Counted from the first letter of the stretch, positions 17,909-27,163 are shown. The stretch: DNA of 64,000 nt from Anaerolineae bacterium (GCA_028277515.1 JANQGC010000114.1:22307-86306), one strand, 5' to 3'. Notes: generated by a model from the letters alone, not told the origin. Translations and numbers: made by a program.

Positions 17909-18079
17909 ATGCCTACTGCAACAAGGTCAGCATCGAACTTATATTCGAAAGCAAATAAATTAAGTATAATTGGAAATTTAAAATTTCCAAGACCTAAGCC
18001 TATCCAGAATGGTATAATTTTGGATAGGCTTATTTCATTGTGTCAATTAATTTTGAAATTGAAAAGGAGTGTGATATGA
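17909..18079 (+). CDS. hypothetical basic small protein, doubtful
   Basis: 56 codons from ATG 17909 (open upstream to a TTG at 17876). The product is Lys/Ser-rich with a hydrophobic end (LISLCQLILKLKRSVI). Its TGA overlaps the next ATG as ATGA at 18076, which suggests coupling. Against it: the frame runs through two strong palindromes (17971-17989 and 17995-18032), so the region may instead be an untranslated structured leader. Confidence 0.25.
   Translation: MPTATRSASNLYSKANKLSIIGNLKFPRPKPIQNGIILDRLISLCQLILKLKRSVI
17995..18032 (+). terminator. hairpin in the small-peptide leader
   Basis: A perfect 12-bp stem TAAGCCTATCCA (17995-18006) / TGGATAGGCTTA (18021-18032) with a 14-nt loop that itself contains TATAAT. 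It is followed by TTTCATTG. It could terminate transcription or expose a promoter; a second palindrome (TGGAAATTT/AAATTTCCA, 17971-17989) lies just upstream. Confidence 0.45.
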
Positions 18080-18105
18080 AAAAGAATGGTTCAATTGGAG
18101 GATAG
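18076..18105 (+). CDS. candidate 9-residue leader peptide
   Basis: ATG 18076 with AAAGGAG upstream encodes MKKNGSIGG and stops at 18105, two nt before the next ATG. The codons GGA GGA at its end form the ribosome binding site of the following peptide gene, so its translation would affect that gene directly. Far too short to judge by homology. Confidence 0.3.
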   Translation: MKKNGSIGG

Positions 18106-18107
18106 AA

Positions 18108-18215
18108 ATGCGTCGTATCAGGAGGCTTTATTTAGTCGCGTTGCCAATAGTAATGGTCGTGATACCTTTATTGGCTGGGTTTTTTAGAAACGGCGCGGTC
18201 GGTGGCGGGGGTTAG
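18108..18215 (+). CDS. 35-residue single-pass membrane peptide
   Basis: ATG 18108 follows a perfect GGAGG at 6-nt spacing. The product has a basic N-terminus (MRRIRR), one hydrophobic helix of ~20 residues (LYLVALPIVMVVIPLLAGFF) and a Gly-rich end (RNGAVGGGG). The basic-helix-tail layout resembles type I toxin or other small membrane peptides, but there is no recognised family. A strong intrinsic terminator stands 39 nt downstream, making this a complete small transcription unit. The tail motif NG(A/S)(V/I)GG is shared with the tiny ORF just upstream. Confidence 0.5.
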   Translation: MRRIRRLYLVALPIVMVVIPLLAGFFRNGAVGGGG

Positions 18216-18253
18216 CAACTAAGACCAAACCAAAAATTGATTTTGTTACGAAA

Positions 18254-18288
18254 AAGGCAGGATACAGATTTGTTCCTGCCTTATTCTT
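18254..18288 (+). terminator. intrinsic terminator of the small-peptide gene
   Basis: AAGGCAGGA (18254-18262) pairs perfectly with TCCTGCCTT (18274-18282) around an 11-nt loop, followed by the T-rich ATTCTTGTT. Confidence 0.75.
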
Positions 18289-18398
18289 GTTAGTATATTT
18301 ATTAATACCTCTATGACTATTTATCTCAAAGCGTATTAATTAATTTGTGCCAAATATTTTATTAATCCTCACGTATAGCACACTATAAAAAAAATGTT

Positions 18399-19442
18399 AT
18401 GAGAGATTGCATAAAACAAAAAAGTGTTATGTTTGTGACCATAATTGGTGCGTTGGCAGCAATACTACAAATAATTTCTTTGTCAATCGATTCTGATTCA
18501 ATAATCACTACTAGTTTAGCTCGAATCAGTTTTGCTATTATATTTATTTTATCTTTATTATATTTTTTACGTTGTAGTCTCCCGCGGCTACTACCTTCGG
18601 CTATAAATAAAGCTATCAAAAAAAGTATATTTTTAATAAATCAAGATGAGGAGTTAGTCGAGGAATTTATCAAACTTAGAAAATTAGTAAAAGATAAAGC
18701 GATAACAAAAGAAAGAAATACAGATTTTTCAAAAACAATATTTGAAACCAACGGCAAAAAATACGGCATTGGCTATCCTGGTATGGACATAACTTGGACA
18801 ATTAAAGATGATGGTTCCGCAATCTTACATCGTCGTATACATCTTATAGCTTATTCTCGAGTATCAGAACTTGATACATTTCTAAGTGCCCCTGATCAAC
18901 CAACAGAAAATATTAAATATCTTAGAGTAATATCAGAAACTCCAGGAATAAAAGTTACAAAAAACCAAGAATCAAAAATAGCCGGAAGGAATTCGATAAT
19001 GTTGACAATAACTCCAGCACTTAAAGAAGGCCAAGAGTTAATATATTCCATGTTTGAGACATTGCCACAAAATTTTTATACAATACTTTCCGGCAATTCA
19101 AATGGACAAGTGACAACTATTGATTCTTTTCTACCAGGAGATTATATAGGTTGGTCTATAAATCGACCGACTAAGTTACTGAAATTAAAGGTTGTTTTTC
19201 CACCGGATTGCAGCGAACCTCATAATTATGCCTCTCATGTTCATTTCGCTGTCGACACAGGAGATTTTGGGATAAGGAAGAATGACAATGAGTTGAATCG
19301 CATAGGCGAGCCGAAAATGAATGGACCGATTATAGATATAGATGGAGAACATTTCGAATTGTCTATTGATGTAAAATATCCAGCCACTGGATTGGTTTAT
19401 CTTATGAACTGGGAGCACCCTGTAAAAAAAACATTAAATTGA
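18399..19442 (+). CDS. unrecognised two-helix membrane protein of an AT-rich island
   Basis: 347 residues. Two membrane helices near the N-terminus (VMFVTIIGALAAILQIISL at ~10-28 and ISFAIIFILSLLYFL at ~42-57), then a coiled basic stretch and a cytoplasmic or outer beta-rich domain from ~110 to the end (DITWTIKDDGSAILHRRIHL, then VYLMNWEHPV). No known family recognised. Codons are strongly A/T-rich, unlike the flanking chromosome, which indicates recent acquisition. No strong ribosome binding site precedes ATG 18399. A defence or mobile-element cargo role is possible but only inferred from location. Confidence 0.6.
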   Translation: MRDCIKQKSVMFVTIIGALAAILQIISLSIDSDSIITTSLARISFAIIFILSLLYFLRCSLPRLLPSAINKAIKKSIFLINQDEELVEEFIKLRKLVKDKAITKERNTDFSKTIFETNGKKYGIGYPGMDITWTIKDDGSAILHRRIHLIAYSRVSELDTFLSAPDQPTENIKYLRVISETPGIKVTKNQESKIAGRNSIMLTITPALKEGQELIYSMFETLPQNFYTILSGNSNGQVTTIDSFLPGDYIGWSINRPTKLLKLKVVFPPDCSEPHNYASHVHFAVDTGDFGIRKNDNELNRIGEPKMNGPIIDIDGEHFELSIDVKYPATGLVYLMNWEHPVKKTLN

Positions 19443-19445
19443 ACT

Positions 19446-19463
19446 GTGTTCATGTCCGAACAC
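19446..19463 (+). terminator. weak terminator after the AT-rich membrane gene
   Basis: GTGTTC (19446-19451) / GAACAC (19458-19463), 6-nt loop, followed by TTCTATTATT. Confidence 0.4.
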
Positions 19464-19555
19464 TTCTATTATTCCCCCGACCTATTTGTTCCAATTTTTT
19501 TTGATTTAATTGTGATTTAACGAGCGGCCGCTTGTGCTTCCACCCCGCCCAATAG

Positions 19556-19792
19556 GATAAAAACTCTGTTCCTGCTCGAATAAGTGATGGCTTAGACTAT
19601 ATTGAGCAGAAAGTGTTCTTGCTCACCGGTGATTGCTTTGTGGATCCGATAACTGGTTTAGACGAAACGCCGGATTTTCCAGACGCTATCCCCGCCCATG
19701 TAGACGACATAACATCGGCCGAAATGGACCCAAACGCCCTTAAACAGGCGCTGCAGTATCGGCCGCGGCAGGATTGGTTTAACACACTGTAA
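19556..19792 (+). pseudogene. start-less ORF fragment ending like ComM
   Basis: An open frame of 78 codons after a TAG at 19553, without a good start codon. It ends ALQYRPRQDWFNTL, the first nine of these residues being identical to the comM C-terminus. The preceding E-x-x-P-x-x-L pattern also lines up loosely with the ComM tail, while the part before that (LLTGDCFVDPITGLDETPD) does not. It is either the original downstream end of comM displaced by the island, or the 3' remnant of a second gene of that type. The 300 nt from 19793 to 20048 hold no gene. Confidence 0.45.
19754..19776 (+). repeat. right copy of 23-bp direct repeat (possible attR)
   Basis: Identical over 23 nt to 15611-15633. 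In this copy the reading frame continues past the repeat as WFNTL before a stop. The two bases-triplets just before it (Ala-Leu) are synonymous but different codons in the two copies. Confidence 0.6.
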
Positions 19793-20048
19793 TCATCATG
19801 GATTTTTCGATTTTGTTTATTTTGATAATGTGCCCATCTGCGTGAATTTTGACGTTTGGATAATTGGTCATCTTCGAAAAATAATGCTTCAGTCTTAAGT
19901 TCCTACAAATAGATTCGAAAACGGTCATTTTCCTTATACCATATTGACATTGAGAGTGTAAAATTAAGGTTTTATTGTAAATATTAAGATTACATCACCT
20001 CTCCATTAGAAGCCCCCTGTTTACACAAATATAATAATCATATAATCC

Positions 20049-20077
20049 TTGACTTATTCTCTCTTTTGAGGTAGGCT
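20049..20077 (+). promoter_or_regulatory. candidate promoter of the GntR regulator
   Basis: TTGACT (20049-20054), a 17-nt spacer and a weak TAGGCT (20072-20077). Confidence 0.35.
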
Positions 20078-20132
20078 GGAGAGTAAAATAATATAAAAAA
20101 ACCCATTGCGGGGTCAAAAAGGATGGAATATT

Positions 20133-20870
20133 ATGGTTGTTCACTATAATTTACGGGAACAAGTACTTAATGCCATTGGGGAGCGCATCATTAGTGGAGA
20201 GCTGTCCCCAGGGGATGTACTACCAAAAGAAGATACGTTAAGCGAGCAGTATGAGGTCAGCCGGACGGTCATCCGTGAAGCGGTAAAAGGCCTGGCCGCG
20301 CGCGGCCTGGTGGAATCGCGGCCGAAAGTAGGCACGATCATCCGCCCACGAGACGATTGGCAAATGCTGGATCCTTCGGTGTTGGAATGGGTCGCTTCAT
20401 CAACACCGGAAGATGATTTTATGCTCAATCTGGCCGAGGTTCGCCTGGCTATTGAGCCTGGTATGGCCGCTATCGCTGCCCGAAACGCAACTGATGAGGA
20501 TATTGAGAAAATAGTAGCAGCATATGACAAACTCGAAGCCGTTCAGGGAGATGAAGATGCCTGGGCGAAGGCGGATCTGGCCTTTCATGCCAGCATTGTG
20601 GATGCCTGCAACAACGAATTCTTAACCTATATTGTGCGGGCGATTCGCAAACCACTTTACAGTAAACGCTTGATTAACGCTTCCCTGGCCTCCATGTTAG
20701 GGCCGGACGATGTGGTTCAGCCATATGAATCGGTAAAAGATGAGGTGCTCTCCCGCCACCGGGCCATTGTCGAAGCGATTAAACAGAGGGATGAAGAAGC
20801 GGCCGAATTGGCGACCGATAGAATATTAAAGCGAGTCACCGAATTAATGAGGAAAGCAGCCGCGAGTTAA
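20133..20870 (+). CDS. GntR-family regulator, FadR (FCD) subfamily
   Basis: 245 residues from ATG 20133, which has AAAGGA 8-9 nt upstream; the earlier TTG at 20106 would place that site inside the gene. The winged HTH is at ~1-70 (LREQVLNAIGERIISGELSPGDVLP, then SRTVIREAVKGLAARGLVESR). The C-terminal FCD domain at ~90-240 has the metal/ligand pattern with EVRLAIEPGMAAIAA, DLAFHASIVDACNN and SRHRAIVEAIKQRDEEAA. Such proteins sense carboxylates or acyl-CoAs. The repeated TGTCCAA operators 104-174 nt after its stop, before the acyl-CoA-synthetase-like gene, are the likely target. Confidence 0.88.
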   Translation: MVVHYNLREQVLNAIGERIISGELSPGDVLPKEDTLSEQYEVSRTVIREAVKGLAARGLVESRPKVGTIIRPRDDWQMLDPSVLEWVASSTPEDDFMLNLAEVRLAIEPGMAAIAARNATDEDIEKIVAAYDKLEAVQGDEDAWAKADLAFHASIVDACNNEFLTYIVRAIRKPLYSKRLINASLASMLGPDDVVQPYESVKDEVLSRHRAIVEAIKQRDEEAAELATDRILKRVTELMRKAAAS

Positions 20871-20905
20871 ATAACTTTAACCCTTTTACAACTTAACCTT
20901 TTTTC

Positions 20906-20944
20906 AAGATCTGCCAATTTTTTTCCTTTTTGGCAGATCTTTTT
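20906..20944 (+). terminator. intrinsic terminator of the GntR gene
   Basis: A perfect 12-bp stem AAGATCTGCCAA (20906-20917) / TTGGCAGATCTT (20930-20941) followed by TTTT. Confidence 0.85.
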
Positions 20945-20973
20945 CATTCACATCAAACGAGCGGTAAACACAA

Positions 20974-21044
20974 TGTCCAAAGAAATTGGACAACTTTTCA
21001 CTTGATATATGAGCAAGAACCAATTAATAAAAGTTGTCCAATTT
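20974..21044 (+). promoter_or_regulatory. three-copy TGTCCAA operator region
   Basis: AAATTGGACAACTTTT (20983-20998) is the exact reverse complement of 21029-21044, with 30 nt between. A further TGTCCAA at 20974-20980 faces the first TTGGACA (20986-20992) with a 5-nt gap. A weak promoter TTGATA (21002) / TAATAA (21025), 17-nt spacer, lies between the arms. TTGTCCAA-type palindromes fit FadR-subfamily GntR repressors; the regulator encoded next door is the obvious candidate. Confidence 0.65.
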
Positions 21045-21098
21045 TAGGTCACACAATGATAAATTTATGTCATCGTCAATAAACCGTTTGAGGATATT

Positions 21099-22532
21099 AT
21101 GGTCTCAGGTATAACGACCTTAGCTGATATTAAAGAAATTGAATCCGTCCCTTTGGATAGAAGAGATCTCCCAACCAGTACCTATGACGCTATTCGCCAG
21201 GGGGCAGCCAAAAACCCCAACAAAGTCGCCTTACACTTTTTCATGCGCGGCGCCGAATATAAAGAAGTCATTTTTTATACGTTTGAAGATTTGATAAGCT
21301 TGATCAACCAGGCAGCCAACATGTTCAATGGCTTAGGGATCGGCAATAAGGATGTCATATCCATGATCTTGCCTAACCTGCCCCAATCGGCCTTTACCAT
21401 TTGGGGCGGCCAGGCGGCCGGTATTATCAATCCCATCAACCCCCTGCTGGAAGCGGAGCAGATGGCAGAGATCATGAACGCTGCGGGCAGCAAGCTGCTG
21501 GTCACCCTTGCTCCATTTATCGGAACCGATATCTGGCAAAAAGTCGCCGCAATCGCCGGAGAGGTGCCAACTCTTGAGGTCATTCTACGGGTCGACCTGG
21601 CCAATTATTTATCTACCCTGCAAAAGTGGGCCGTCAAATGGATGCTCCTTCGGGAAGACAAGGGTCCCAAATTGAAGATTCCAGTCTACGATTTTGGGCA
21701 AACGGCCAGAAAATATACAGGTGAAAAACTGTTCAGCGAGCGTCAGGTTCAAGCTGGCGATATCGCCGCCTATATTCCTAGTAGTGACACCACGAAGCCG
21801 CAAAAACTCGCAAAAATTACTCACTTTAACCAGACATTTAGCGCCTGGTCCCTGGCCGAGACGTTGTCCATAGCGGCCGAGCAAAATGTGTTTTGCGGGC
21901 TGCCCTTGTATCAGATCCCCAATCTTATTGTGTCCAACCTCTTACCCTGGATGCAAGGAAGCTCCGTCATATTAGGCTCCCCATCCGGATTTCGTGAAGA
22001 TGGCGTTCTGGCTAATTTTTGGGAGATCATTGATTTTTATAAAATCAACTACTTTAATGCCGGCCAAAATTTATACCAATCATTATCCAACCTGCCCATC
22101 GGTGAAAATGATAGTAGCTCCCTGCAATTTGCCCTCTGCCTGGCAGATAAAAATCCGGATGTCAATTTTCAGCAGATCGAGGCCCAGCTTAAGGCGCCGG
22201 TTGCGCAAGTATTCGGGTTCACAGAGACTATGGGCATCAGTTCCGTGAACCCAGGTGCTGGTCGACAGCGGGATGGTTCTATCGGCCTTCGGTTGCCTTA
22301 CCAGGAAATGAGGATTGCTCACCTGGATGATGAAGGGCGATTTGTCAAATTTTGCGCATCACAAGAAAACGGAACCATCATTCTGCGCGGTCCTAATATC
22401 TTCGCAGGATACAAGGATGAAGACCAGCAAGCAATAACCTGGGTGGACACAGAAGATGGGCAGGGTTTGTGGTTGAACAGCGGCGTTACCGGCCGGCAAG
22501 ATGAGCAGGCTTATTTTTGGTTGAAACCTTAA
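21099..22532 (+). CDS. truncated, degenerate acyl-CoA-synthetase-like protein
   Basis: 477 residues of the AMP-dependent synthetase superfamily. The N-terminal part is close to fatty-acyl-CoA synthetases (SMILPNLPQSAFTIWGGQAA, INPLLEAEQM). The ATP-binding loop, normally SSGTTGxPKG, reads SSDTTKPQKLAK and has lost the glycines. The GFTET motif is present (VFGFTETMG). The TGD motif reads NSGVTGR, without the conserved Asp. The protein stops right after it (QAYFWLKP), so the ~110-residue C-terminal subdomain with the catalytic Lys is missing. Only 33 nt separate it from fdhA on the other strand. It may be a binding protein, a decayed gene or a partner-dependent enzyme. Confidence 0.75.
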   Translation: MVSGITTLADIKEIESVPLDRRDLPTSTYDAIRQGAAKNPNKVALHFFMRGAEYKEVIFYTFEDLISLINQAANMFNGLGIGNKDVISMILPNLPQSAFTIWGGQAAGIINPINPLLEAEQMAEIMNAAGSKLLVTLAPFIGTDIWQKVAAIAGEVPTLEVILRVDLANYLSTLQKWAVKWMLLREDKGPKLKIPVYDFGQTARKYTGEKLFSERQVQAGDIAAYIPSSDTTKPQKLAKITHFNQTFSAWSLAETLSIAAEQNVFCGLPLYQIPNLIVSNLLPWMQGSSVILGSPSGFREDGVLANFWEIIDFYKINYFNAGQNLYQSLSNLPIGENDSSSLQFALCLADKNPDVNFQQIEAQLKAPVAQVFGFTETMGISSVNPGAGRQRDGSIGLRLPYQEMRIAHLDDEGRFVKFCASQENGTIILRGPNIFAGYKDEDQQAITWVDTEDGQGLWLNSGVTGRQDEQAYFWLKP

Positions 22533-22565
22533 AGAATAATAACTTCCGGTAGGCTGGTGTGCTTT

Positions 22566-25418
22566 TCATTTTACGCGTTTCGCCCTTGGGTTTTCCAAAC
22601 GAACGGCGCTGATCTTATATTCCGGGATCTTGGCCACCGGATCGAGAGCAAAGTCGTGGGTCAGGCGGTTTGCCGGCGCTTCTCGCCAATGGAAAGCAAG
22701 AAATATCGTACCCGGCGGCACGCCATCACTGACTTTCAACCGGGTACGCACCGTCCCCCGGCGACTTTTGATTACCACAGCATGATTATCAAGAACGCCA
22801 ATTGCTTCAGCATCGGCGCTGTTGACCTCCACATAGCCGCGCGGCTCGCGCCAGTCCAGCGGTTCGCTGCGCCGCGTCATGGTGCCTGAATGATAATGAT
22901 AGAGTACGCGTCCGGTCGTGAGAATCAGTGGATATTCCTCACTCGTCTCTTCTGCTGGGTCATTCGCTTGTACCGGGCTGAATTTCCCTAATCCCCGGGC
23001 AAACGTATCAACATGTAAAATTGGTGTGCCGGGATGGTTCGCGTCAGGGCAAGGCCACTGCAATCCATTACCATGCAAACGCTCATGACTCATGCCGGCA
23101 TAGATAGGCGTTACGGTTGCTAGTTCAGTAAAAATGTCTTGCGGTGAATCATAGTGCCAGTAGTCAAAATTGCGCTCGACGCCTAATTTTTGATCGATCC
23201 GTGCTGCTATCTCGGCCGTAATCTGCCAATCCGGCCGCGCTTCTCCCGGACTGGGCAGAACCGGCTGCAGAAGCTGCACGCGTCGCTCCGTATTGGTAAA
23301 TGTACCCTGTTTCTCTAGTGAAGAAGCTGCCGGCAGAATCACATGAGCCAGCAGCGCCGTTTCGCTGGGAAAAATATCCTGCACAACCAGGAAATCGATA
23401 CTGCGCAAAGCGGCCTCCACGTGATTCGTGTCCGGATCGCTCATCAACGGATTTTCGCCCATGACATACTGGGCTTTGATCTTGCCTGCACTGACCGCAT
23501 GCATAGCCTCCACAATCGTTAATCCCACCTCGGCCGGCAGGCTGTCTACATTCCAATTTTGGGCGATCCGCTGGCGCTTCTCATCATCACTGACATGCTG
23601 GTATCCTGGATAGACGTTGACCAAACCGCCCATATCGCAGGCGCCCTGTACATTGGCCTGCCCACGTAGGGGATTGACACCGGTAGAGGGTTTTCCCACC
23701 TGGCCGCATAGCATGGCCATATTGGCCAAGGTCTTAACCATATCGGTGCCATTACTGCGCTGGGTGATGCCCATAGCGTAAAAAATGGCGCTATGCCCCC
23801 GTTGGCCATCATAAATAGATTGGCCATGTGCGCGCTTACCCCAGGCAAAGATGCGCGCTGCTTCTTCAATTTTTTCCACAGGCACGCCAGATTTTAGTGA
23901 GGCATGTTCGGGTGTATATTGGGCGACAACTGTTTGAAACTCTTCAAACCCCTCCGTTCGTTCGTTGATAAACGCCTGATCCATCCAGCCTTCGCGAATG
24001 ATGATATGCATAATGGCCAGAAAAACATATATATCTGTTCCCGGTTTAATTTGTAAGAACAAGGTGGCATGATCCACCAGGGGAATGCGACGGGGATCAA
24101 CAATGATCACGTGCGCCCCTTTTTTGGCGGCGCGAACAACCTCATAACTGATCACCGGATGTGATTCTGCCGTGTTAGAGCCGGTTATAAATATGCAATC
24201 ACCATCCCGAATTTCATGGATGGAATTGGTCATTGCGCCACTACCGAAGGCCTGCACGAGGCCTGCAACCGTTGAGCTATGTCAAAGCCGGGCACAATGG
24301 TCAAGATTGTTGGTCCCAATGGCCACACGCATCATCTTTTGGAATATGTAGTTATCTTCATTGGTACAGCGGGCGGACGTTAAGCCCATGATGGCATCTG
24401 GGCCGTCCTCTTTGACGATATGAGCCAATCGTTCAGCGACTAAATTTAAGGCAGTATCCCAATCTGCTTCAACATGGCTGTCCGCCACATTGGGTCTGCG
24501 ATTGTCTAGTGGGGATTTCGGGGGCAGTTCCCAGGCTTCATCCGTCAGACCTAATTCATAAGCCAGATCACGACGGATCAGGGGTCGGGTCAGGCGATCA
24601 CGACTTCCGGCGAAATCCCACCCATAACGCCCTTTGGTGCAAAGAAATTCTCCATTGACGCCATTTTTTCCCGCCCCGTTGGCGTAGAGAATCTGTCCCT
24701 CATTGAGCGCATATTCAATTTGACAGCCTACGCCGCAGTAGCCGCACACTGTTTCGACCCTATCCAGCTCCCATTCTCGCCCGCGCCCCAGCCGGGAAAC
24801 AGGCAGCAAAGCGGCCGTGGGGCAAACCTGAACACAGCTACCGCAATAGATACAAGAGGAGTCAATCATTGGGCCGTCGAAAGGGGTTGCCATGTGGCTC
24901 TCAAATCCACGGCCGACAATCTCAATAGCATCAGCGCCAACGACTTCATTGCAAACCCGCACACAGCGGCTGCAAAGGATGCAATATTGGTGATCGCGAA
25001 TAAAAAATGGATTGTCATCCTGGTAAAGCGTTCTTGAAAGCTCAAATTCGTGACTGGTTTCCTTCACACCGAATTCGTAAGCATATTTCTGCAGCAGGCA
25101 ATCTCCCGCTTTATCACAGATCACGCAATCCAAAGGATGGTCGGAAACAAACAAATCAATAATATCGCGCCGCATCTCGCTGAGTTGGTCACTCTGCGTA
25201 TGCACAACCATGCCTTCCTGGCAGGCCAATCCACAACTGGCGATCGGCAAGGGTTGCCCCTCAACCTCCACCACGCAAAGTCGACAGCCGCCGGCGACAG
25301 AGAGTTCAGGATGATAGCAGAGACGTGGGATATCTATGCCATTGGCCAAGGCAGCCTCGATAACTGATGTTCCTGGCTGCGTTTGAATTGTTTGACCGTC
25401 GATTGTTAATTCCATCAT
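22566..25418 (-). CDS. fdhA: selenocysteine-containing NAD-type formate dehydrogenase alpha subunit
   Basis: Read through one in-frame UGA (24282-24284) this is a 950-residue FdhA with U379. The N-terminus holds a [2Fe-2S] domain (C34, C45, C48, C62), a His/Cys cluster segment (C98, C101, C107) and two [4Fe-4S] sites (C146-156, C189-199). The molybdopterin part starts at C225 (CGYCGVGC). UGA falls in HCARL-U-HSSTVAGL, exactly the Mo/W-ligand position where the paralogue at 31869 has Cys. Frame is kept over the 8 codons to the next ORF, and the pterin C-terminal domain (TTGRVLYHYHSGTMTRR) is intact. A SECIS-like hairpin follows the UGA. AAAGGTGA precedes the ATG. Last gene of a nuoE-nuoF-fdhA operon. 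Confidence 0.88.
24248..24264 (-). promoter_or_regulatory. bacterial SECIS-like hairpin after the fdhA UGA
   Basis: On the mRNA, nucleotides 18-23 after the UGA (AGGCCU) pair perfectly with 29-34 (AGGCCU) around the 5-nt loop CGUGC. Loop position, with a G in its second place followed by U, and distance (about 24 nt) match the published bacterial SECIS pattern (apical loop 16-37 nt from UGA, G in the first two loop positions). SelB binding is inferred. Confidence 0.7.
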
Positions 25419-25468
25419 TTAATAATCACCTTTGCAAGATGCCAGCTCCAAGAATGCGACCATCTATC

Positions 25469-27163
25469 TTACTGAACGAGTTCCTCATATTCATGCCTGA
25501 AGTAGGTCAGCGTACTCAGTACAGGATTTGGAGCCGACTGTCCCAATCCGCACAGGCTTGTGTTTTTTACCAGGCGACATAGATTCTCTAATTTGTCCAA
25601 ATCTTCAGACTTGCTTTTCCCAGCAATGATATTGTCAAGCATGCCCCGAATTTTTACTGTGCCCACGCGGCAGGGGACACATTTGCCACAACTTTCATCG
25701 ACACAGAAATCCATGAAGAAGCGCGAAAAATCAGGCATTCGGGTCGTATCATCAAGGATGACCAATCCGCCTGAGCCCATTATAGAACCGAGCTTGTCTA
25801 AGTTTTCGTAATCAACCGGTGTATCGAGGAATTCTTCCGGGATACAACCACCGCTTGGACCACCCGTTTGAGCGGCTTTGAAAGGTTGTCCACCAGGGAT
25901 ACCCCCACCAATTTCATAGACAATTTCGCGCAAAGTTATGCCCATCGGCACTTCAATCAAACCCGTGTTTCGTAACTGACCAGTCAACGCAAACACCTTT
26001 GTACCTTTGCTTTTTTCTGTGCCTATAGCTGCATACCAGTCAGCACCCTTTTTGATAATTGAGGGCACATTCGCCATTGTTTCCACATTATTAATAGCGG
26101 TAGGTTTGCCCCACAAGCCAACTTTTGATGGGTAAGGCGGTCGGATACGTGGAATGCCGCGCTGACCTTCAATCGAATGGATCAAAGCTGTCTCTTCACC
26201 GCAAACAAACGCTCCCGCTCCGATACGAACTTCTGGCACAAAATCAAAATCGCTGCCCATGATGGAACGGCCGATAATTCTTCGCCGCCGAGCAGAGCGA
26301 ATCGCTTTGTTGATGCGCTCAATAGCGACAGGATATTCACCGCGAATATAAAGATAGCCTTTACTGGCTCCAACCGCATAGGCACAAATTATCATGCCTT
26401 CCAACACGCGGTGGGGATCCGCCTCCATGATCGTGCGGTCCATGTAAGCACCGGGATCACCTTCATCCCCATTGACGATGACATACTTTTGATCGTCGTT
26501 TTCTTCACGCACAAAGTTCCATTTGATGCCTGTCGGGTAGCCGGCCCCACCGCGCCCGCGTAAGCCACTTTTCAAAATTTCGTCACACACTTCTTGGGGT
26601 GTCATCTGATTCAACACTTGATCCAGCGCCTGATAACCACCATGTGCGAGATAATCATCCAGGCTTTCCGGATCGATGCGGCCGGTTTCGTTTAACACGA
26701 CCCTGACTTGCTTAGTGAAAAATGGAGAATCCAGCGGCAGCACATGGCGCACCAACCCTTTGAGAACGGCCGTTTGCTGACTGCTTGAGCGTAAATGGAG
26801 AAAATCATGCGGTTTCACAACTTCGTCACCAGCATCGTCATCATACGAAGGGATATGCTGGTCCACGATTTGGCTGGCGAGATCAACATTCACATCTTCA
26901 TACAACACCGGATCATCGGTTTGCGATTCGACACGCACCAACGGCCCACGACTGCACAAGCCCATACAGCCGGTACGCACGACTTCAGTATACTGCTTCG
27001 CCCTCTCTTTATTGGCCACCCCCTGTTCCAAAGACCTGTGGATCAAATCTGCACCCGCCGAGAGACAGGCGGTACTTTTACAGCAAAAAATGCGATGATC
27101 GAACTCTGCCTGGCGCTCAAGTTCCTTTTGGGCCAGCGCTTCTAATTTACTATTGTTCATCAA
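25469..27163 (-). CDS. NuoF/HydB-like NADH-binding flavoprotein subunit of formate dehydrogenase
   Basis: 564 residues. An N-terminal thioredoxin-like [2Fe-2S] domain (~20-100, with CCKSTAC and GCMGLC) is followed by the NADH/FMN domain with [17 protein letters not shown] and [13 protein letters not shown]. An SLBB domain comes next, then a C-terminal [4Fe-4S] site ESCGKCVPC with its fourth Cys in TSLCGLG. The extra C-terminal ferredoxin module found in hydrogenase HydB proteins is absent. It passes electrons from FdhA to NAD. It overlaps the NuoE-like gene by 4 nt (ATGA) and lies 50 nt before fdhA. Confidence 0.9.
   Translation of the reverse strand: MMNNSKLEALAQKELERQAEFDHRIFCCKSTACLSAGADLIHRSLEQGVANKERAKQYTEVVRTGCMGLCSRGPLVRVESQTDDPVLYEDVNVDLASQIVDQHIPSYDDDAGDEVVKPHDFLHLRSSSQQTAVLKGLVRHVLPLDSPFFTKQVRVVLNETGRIDPESLDDYLAHGGYQALDQVLNQMTPQEVCDEILKSGLRGRGGAGYPTGIKWNFVREENDDQKYVIVNGDEGDPGAYMDRTIMEADPHRVLEGMIICAYAVGASKGYLYIRGEYPVAIERINKAIRSARRRRIIGRSIMGSDFDFVPEVRIGAGAFVCGEETALIHSIEGQRGIPRIRPPYPSKVGLWGKPTAINNVETMANVPSIIKKGADWYAAIGTEKSKGTKVFALTGQLRNTGLIEVPMGITLREIVYEIGGGIPGGQPFKAAQTGGPSGGCIPEEFLDTPVDYENLDKLGSIMGSGGLVILDDTTRMPDFSRFFMDFCVDESCGKCVPCRVGTVKIRGMLDNIIAGKSKSEDLDKLENLCRLVKNTSLCGLGQSAPNPVLSTLTYFRHEYEELVQ

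Noticed and set aside
24257..24284. Frameshift or nonsense pseudogene in fdhA
   Set aside because: Frame is conserved across the UGA, the stop is precisely the catalytic Sec position, and both parts keep all cofactor motifs.
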